This document shows positions 59,285 to 64,000 of a DNA stretch of 64,000 bases, in pieces. Source of the stretch: Isoetes taiwanensis (taxonomy: Eukaryota > Streptophyta > Lycopodiopsida > Isoetales > Isoetaceae). The notes beneath the pieces are model-generated. The model made no database searches. It was not told the DNA's origin and saw only the letters and a list, made by a program, of their open reading frames with translations. Every line of letters begins with the position of its first letter. The first letter of the stretch is position 1. The stretch is from the NCBI GenBank assembly GCA_021234155.1, contig JAJEKV010000093.1:930001-994000 (forward strand), given 5' to 3'. The position numbers and the translations under genes are program-made.

Positions 59285-60735
59285 AAAGAGGATCATATGA
59301 TGCGAAATCTTCATGCTCAGAAGTAATTGCATATAAGAAATTACTTTGGTGTGATCCTTGCGTAAAAAGTAAATAGAAACACAAATATTGAACTTACAAC
59401 TTAGCGTAAACAAATAGTACTTTAATAAACCAACACTTTATATGCTAACACTTTACACTTTAAATAAGATATTTCTTTCTTTCCTTTTACTTGAAAGCTA
59501 TTTTTTTTTCAAATGGATCACACCAAGCGAATAATACATATGCAAAAAAAAGGGACACACTAAATTCGCATGGTGTGATCCACTTTCTTATTTGTTGTCA
59601 AATTAAAATTAAACACAAGTACCCCTTCTCATTTAATGCTTTACCACCCCAAGTGCATAAAGTTATTAGTCCTTTTCAAAGAGCATATCTTTTTTTAAGA
59701 AGGATCACATCAAACATCCTATTTGCATCTAAAATACTTTACCAACTCTAGTAGTACATAAAGTTATTAGCCATTTTCAAAAAGCAAACACTTTATCAAT
59801 AAATGAGCACGTCACATATCCACACTTAACTTTAAATAAGACACATATATATTTCTTTTATTAAAAGATAATCAAAGTAATTTTACTATAGGAAGTCATC
59901 TTTTTCCAAAAAGATCACACCAAGCGAATTTTGTATAAGCTAAAAGGTTGGAATAGGTGTGATCCACTTTCTTGTTTGTTGTCAATAGATAATAACACCA
60001 AGTCCCTCATCAATAGTCTCCCATTTGCATATAAAATATGTATCATTCCAAGTTATATTATTTTTATGAACTAAACTTTTTCAAAGAGGGTCCCAAAGCA
60101 AAATACAAACACTTAATCAATAAGCCAACACTTTACCAACAACCAAAGCTTTATTAAATAAGATTTTTATGTTATTTTATCAAACCTAACAATGTTTCCA
60201 TATGTGACACTTTGAGTTAACTGATCCAAAGGCTCATGAAAGCGACATTTTATACAATATGTCTTTGGAGCTTTTGTGTCGTGGCATTAGTAAACACCTC
60301 TAATGGAGCATATATTTTGTAACTCATTTTTTCAACAACCCTGGATGCACGTCTTATCAAACATTTCTTCATTGCAAGGACACCATTCTCATAAGGCTTG
60401 CACAATTAAACTAAAAGAGATCATGGGACGACTTTCAAGCTCTCGGCTCCCACAACTTTACAAACGTAAAACTAGATGCCCATTGCCCCCGAATGTATAT
60501 CTTGGAAAAGCATGTCTCTTATGTCCATATGTTAGACAACAACGATGCTAGTAATGCTTTTCCCTAGTCTCAAATCCCCCACATCTGATAAATATAGCCC
60601 AAAGAAAAATATTTGATTCAGTGAGTGAATATAAATCAAGAAGAGGGAAGAAAAAAGAAGCAAGGATCACATGACGTGAAATCTCACTACACATTTACAA
60701 AGTGCATATGCATTTTCGCATGGTGTGATCCATGT
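59285..60735. repeat. Array of GGATCACACCA inverted-repeat modules
   Basis: At least four short foldbacks with related arms. Coordinates are 59287-59358 (GGATCATATGATGCGAAATC ... TGGTGTGATCC), 59515-59582 (GGATCACACCAAGCGAATAA ... ATTCGCATGGTGTGATCC), 59908-59962 (AGATCACACCAAGCGAAT ... AGGTGTGATCC) and 60663-60730 (GGATCACATGACGTGAAATC ... TTCGCATGGTGTGATCC), with a half module near 59702. Between them recur ACTTTCTTNTTTGTTGTCAA, CATAAAGTTATTAG, CAACACTTTA and TTAAATAAGA. The region is a decayed tandem array, each unit folding back. No coding function. Confidence 0.75.
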
Positions 60736-61255
60736 ATTATTGAGGGTGCAAATTTGCAAATATCCTCCTCTTCAAATACCTTTCCCCTCCTTCCCTTTTT
60801 TTTTTTGCAATATACTATCCATAGCATTTATTTTGAACCCTATAGTTCTACCTATTCATTGCGTATGAATGTCGCTCCGGCGATGTAACTCCATAGTCAC
60901 CCTTCGTTAAGGATAGCATTCTCACCCACGAGCCTACGGATAGATATCCTTCCACCGTCAGATCGATCGGTCGTTGAATTGTAAGAATGAATGGCAGAGA
61001 GCAATACGATGAATGGGAAGAGCTGAAAAGTAGGAAAACTTCAGAATGAAAATTTGGGTAGTAAAAACATGGCATGTAACGTACGTTTGCTTGTCCGCAC
61101 ATCGCCTCGCCGTTGTTGCTTAACTCTATGCTCGCCCCGCAAAAACACAGACACTATTGGAGACTTGGATTCCAAATGAAGAGCGAAGGCGGAGAGGATG
61201 CACGTAGCGGCGCTAATGTGAACAATGGAAATCTTGGTGCCAAAATTTGAATATG
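60736..61255. other. Intergenic DNA, no gene recognised
   Basis: No supported gene on either strand. Confidence 0.4.
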
Positions 61256-61395
61256 TAGCATTATAACAGGGGGTTTTTTTTGTGATTTTATATGCTTTTT
61301 GGCATGGTTTTCATATGATTTCACGGGCGTATTCACGTGGACGTACTAAATGGTATTTCTAGAGTGCACACATTTGCTAGCCATTGATTTTAAAG
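61256..61395 (+). repeat. R2 dispersed repeat, copy 5
   Basis: Closest relative of copy 1 at 611-735: TAGCATTATAACAGGGGG, T-run, TTTTATATGCTTTTTGGCAT, TTTTCATATGATTTCACGGG and TCTAGAGTGCACA. Confidence 0.8.
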
Positions 61396-62733
61396 AGGAG
61401 GGAAAATCGTGTGGTTGTAAGGCTTTTATTGTTTGCATGTTTTTTTTTTTAGGTTTTAAATGTTAGGTTAATATTAAGGGTTCCTGATATTAGGGTTTGC
61501 GGTTTTCGCAGTGCATCGATGGGTCTGATGGGTCGATAATTGGCAACTTTGAGGCTGTTGGGTCGTTGGGATTCATCCAAATCTGCCCAGGTTACAGAGC
61601 TGGGCCAGACATCTCGGGCCTGGAAGAATTTGTCAGCAACTGCATTTCCAATTATTCCTTGTTTTTGGTGGCTTCGAGAGCTTCGGCAAGGCGGTTTTCA
61701 TCACGGTTTTTTTTTTTTCATGGAAGGCAGCCCTCGCGAAATTCCTTCCGGCTCCCTCGAACCAATTTAACAAGGCCAATCGCACAGAATCGGCTCCTAC
61801 AAGAAATTGGTATTCCACTGGGCCTTCAACTTAGGGTTCCAATTCCTATGCTTCTGAGATGCTTTTGTGTTCGGGTGACAAAAGGCGGTAAGCATTTATT
61901 ATGCTACATGTTTATATTGCTTTTTTCCACGATTATGGTTTCGAGGTTTTGGATTCGGATCCGTTTAATGGCAACAGCAACATCAAAGCGACGAAGATAC
62001 TTGTGTCTTTGCAACATCAAAGTATTTAGTCAAACAAAGATCTCATGTCTTTGCACTAAAGCAATAAATTTTGATTGCCATTTGTAGATAATACTCCACT
62101 AGCAGCATCCGGTAGTGCCGATAGTACCTATCTCTTTTTATATCCTGCAGATCTCTTTACTCCAGAAAATATTCTGCCCCAAAACAGAGATTCAATGTGA
62201 AATGTTTGTCATACCTTCTTTTAATATTCTATGCTATCCTAGATGCCTTGGGAAGCTACAAACTCCTGAATTCAAGTCTGCATTTCTCCAAGTTTCTTTA
62301 CCTCTTTGCACTGATCCTGATCAATTTTCTACAAAACTCTTTCCTTTACAGTCTGCTAGGAAGTTCAAGTCCATACCTAGACTTGAGAGAATATATAAGA
62401 AATGGACTTGTTGATAAATCCCTGCATCTTTTCCTTGTCAGTGAAAATATGTCCTTGTCTTTGTCACATATCTGTGGCCTGCCTTCTAAAGTTGAGATAT
62501 GAAGCTTTTAATGTTTGATTTTTTGCATTTCTTCATGTCTCTATGAGAAGCAAATATATTGGCGATCTTTGGAGGTGCGGATTATCTTGATGCTAGAGAT
62601 GCTCATGCTATTAACTTCCTGCTCATCATCTGGCACCTATGCCATGTCCTCTTGATTGTGATATGAACCCTTTGCAGTACAAATTATGGACAAATATGCT
62701 TTGGCATTCCAATATTCCAAACATATTGTTACT
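61396..62733. other. Intergenic DNA, unrecognised frames
   Basis: A 196-codon plus-strand frame at 61497-62087 is the longest, but its composition is irregular and no family is recognised. TTAGGGTTTGCGG near 61490 is telo-box-like. No exon structure found. Confidence 0.35.
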
Positions 62734-62831
62734 ATGTATATTCACATTGTCGCTTCAAACCCGATACATTTGTTTGGCAAATATGTATATTCACATTGTG
62801 GCTTCAAACCCGATACATTTGTTTGGCAAAG
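62734..62831. repeat. 49-bp tandem duplication
   Basis: ATGTATATTCACATTGT to CCCGATACATTTGTTTGGCA occurs twice, period 49 bp. Confidence 0.9.
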
Positions 62832-63000
62832 ATAAGAATGCATATTTCTTTCTCAGTAACGACATCACTAAAGTTGCCTTTGTTTCTAGTTGCTTCTCAT
62901 CTCAAAGATATTTTTTCTTGTCTACTTTCTAGCTAATAGTTACACATATTTTATCATAATATGATATATTATCCTATTTCTTGGCCTACATATTGCTTTT

Positions 63001-63231
63001 GTTAGGGTCCGAAGGGCCCAATTTTTTTCTAATGTAACAACTAGCATGTAACAACCATTAATACTAATTTACATAAACCATTATACCCAATACTTCTAAA
63101 CAAAAAATCCCCTTATAATATCATTTTGTTTTTGTATAATGTAATGATTTGTGTTTGTTTTTTTGCCCGAAGGGGCAAAAAATTTTTAACCTATAACACA
63201 AACCATTACATTACATGTAAAATTAAATTCC
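63001..63231. repeat. FB-related flank with nested hairpins
   Basis: GGGTCCGAAGGGCCCAATTTTT is the inverted counterpart of the FB flank near 36185. A second inverted pair lies at about 63139-63215 (GTAATGATTTGTGTTTG ... AACACAAACCATTAC) around a TTTTTGCCCGAAGGGGCAAA hairpin. Confidence 0.6.
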
Positions 63232-63530
63232 CCTTAAACCCCCTTTAGTTTGGGTGCATATTCACACGGAGGTGGCGTAGGGCAGCGAGAGCCCCAGAAT
63301 TATGTTTTATCGTACAAAAATCAACACCATATAGTATATTGCACGAAATCTTATAGTATTCTATAAATCTTGTTATACTGATAACAAATTCTATACATCC
63401 ATACCCCACAAATGAGGAACTTTGTTATGCGGTGTAGATTAAGGAATAAGGGGTGAATATGCCTATCCAACAGCTCTCGTTGCGGAGTCACCCCGTGTGA
63501 ATATGCACCCAAACGAAAGGGGGTTTAAGG
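63232..63530 (-). mobile_element. FB foldback/MITE element, second copy
   Basis: Left arm CCTTAAACCCCCTTTAGTTT ... ATTCACACGG and right arm CCGTGTGAATATGCACCCAA ... GGGTTTAAGG, about 38 bp each. The interior aligns with the reverse complement of 35842-36054. It abuts a GGAA microsatellite. Confidence 0.75.
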
Positions 63531-63585
63531 AAGGAAGGAAGGAAGGAAGGTACTTTTATCGTCCCACGGAGACCAATGGTCTATG
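63531..63585 (-). mobile_element. LINE 3' tail with GGAA microsatellite, inverted
   Basis: GGAAGGAAGG units followed by TACTTTTATCGTCC, CACGGAGACCAATGGTCTAT and GGGACC are the diverged reverse complement of the LINE-B 3' tail (4739-4800). A truncated LINE or tail-only insertion. Confidence 0.6.
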
Positions 63586-63611
63586 GGACCCAATATTAAA
63601 AACGCAACAAG

Positions 63612-63665
63612 CGGATTACCGCCGGATTAAAAAACCCATACAAAGGGTTTTGAGGAAAAACGTGC
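63612..63665. repeat. R3 segment, related to 13866-13940
   Basis: GGATTAAAAAACCC, then GGGTTTTGAGGAAAAACG, the core shared with the inverted-repeat segment near 13.9 kb. Confidence 0.5.
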
Positions 63666-64000
63666 GGGCAACCGAACCTGGCCCGACAAAATCGTGCTAA
63701 TCATATAAAATGCGAAACATCCCAATATATCTGATCATGCACCACCCGTGTAGTGCCTAGTCGTCGTGGACAACCAGTGAAGGGCAAAGGTGACTCGCGC
63801 GGGTCCGGTACCTCTGGATGTATGACCCGTGGGCACGATATCTTGTGGTGTGTTCATCAGCAAATGCAAGGGCACGTCCGCCGCATTTAAGGGGAGCGAT
63901 CTCGGCCCGGATCCGACGGTGACTTACCGGCAACTTCACGGAAAGTGTGAGACTCATCCTCAATGGCACCGTTTGACGAAGAGCGACCAGCTCGCATCGG
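63666..64000. other. GC-richer window end, no gene recognised
   Basis: A 70-codon minus-strand frame exists but shows no motif. Confidence 0.4.

Noticed and set aside
59285..60735. CRISPR-like array
   Set aside because: Repeats are irregularly spaced, inverted within modules and diverged. The context is a plant nuclear genome.
61497..62087. 196-codon plus-strand frame as a gene
   Set aside because: No recognisable domain, odd composition, no splice context, and located next to a dispersed repeat.

Overview
This window is nuclear DNA from a land plant with a large, repeat-rich genome. The evidence is a spliced gene with GT-AG introns, two kinds of PPR-protein remnant, a plant DAD1/PLA1-type lipase remnant, a plant-type prolyl peptidase N-terminus, and LINE remnants with plant-style zf-RVT domains. 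The low gene density and the LINE style make a fern or another non-flowering vascular plant plausible, but that is a guess. Nothing prokaryotic is present.

Only one gene looks intact. At 25551-29670 (+), twelve exons join at GT-AG boundaries into an open frame of 2625 nt (874 codons plus stop). It resembles TAF1C, the RNA polymerase I TBP-associated factor subunit C. All other recognisable coding matter is broken: a nested LINE pair (719-4800), a DPP4-like N-terminus (5264-5539), a PLS-type PPR fragment (9570-9780), a DXD glycosyltransferase (16449-17050), an L1-type RT fragment (19480-19935, -), a P-type PPR (22980-23620), a LINE 3' end (36664-38025, -), a class-3 lipase (44930-45815), two copies of a histone H3 pseudogene (48277-48562 and 55698-55988), and a pogo/CENP-B-like transposase (52540-53090, -).

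Layout: 0-8.8 kb holds LINE material, its short 3' tails, and foldback or dispersed repeats. 8.8-25 kb is decayed intergenic DNA with gene fragments and copies of a dispersed hairpin repeat (R1). 25.5-29.7 kb is the TAF1C-like gene. 30-38.6 kb holds foldback elements and a minus-strand LINE. 38.6-44.7 kb is a 2.94-kb tandem duplication (D1/D2), each unit ending in a CTAT array. 44.9-57.8 kb is the lipase remnant followed by a second, larger tandem duplication (A 45946-53110, B 53111-57755). Copy A was split by a non-autonomous LTR retrotransposon with a CATCT target duplication, and copy B keeps the matching empty site. 59.2-60.8 kb carries an array of short inverted-repeat modules. 61-64 kb again holds dispersed and foldback repeats.

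I did not find a previously undescribed multi-gene system. The most interesting structures are the 59-61 kb hairpin array, the R1 family with two conserved stem-loops, the LTR insertion with its paralogous empty site, a 71-bp LINE-tail insertion with a perfect 16-bp target duplication next to a start codon, and an odd CTG/TCG substitution pattern between duplicated copies that may be an assembly artefact.
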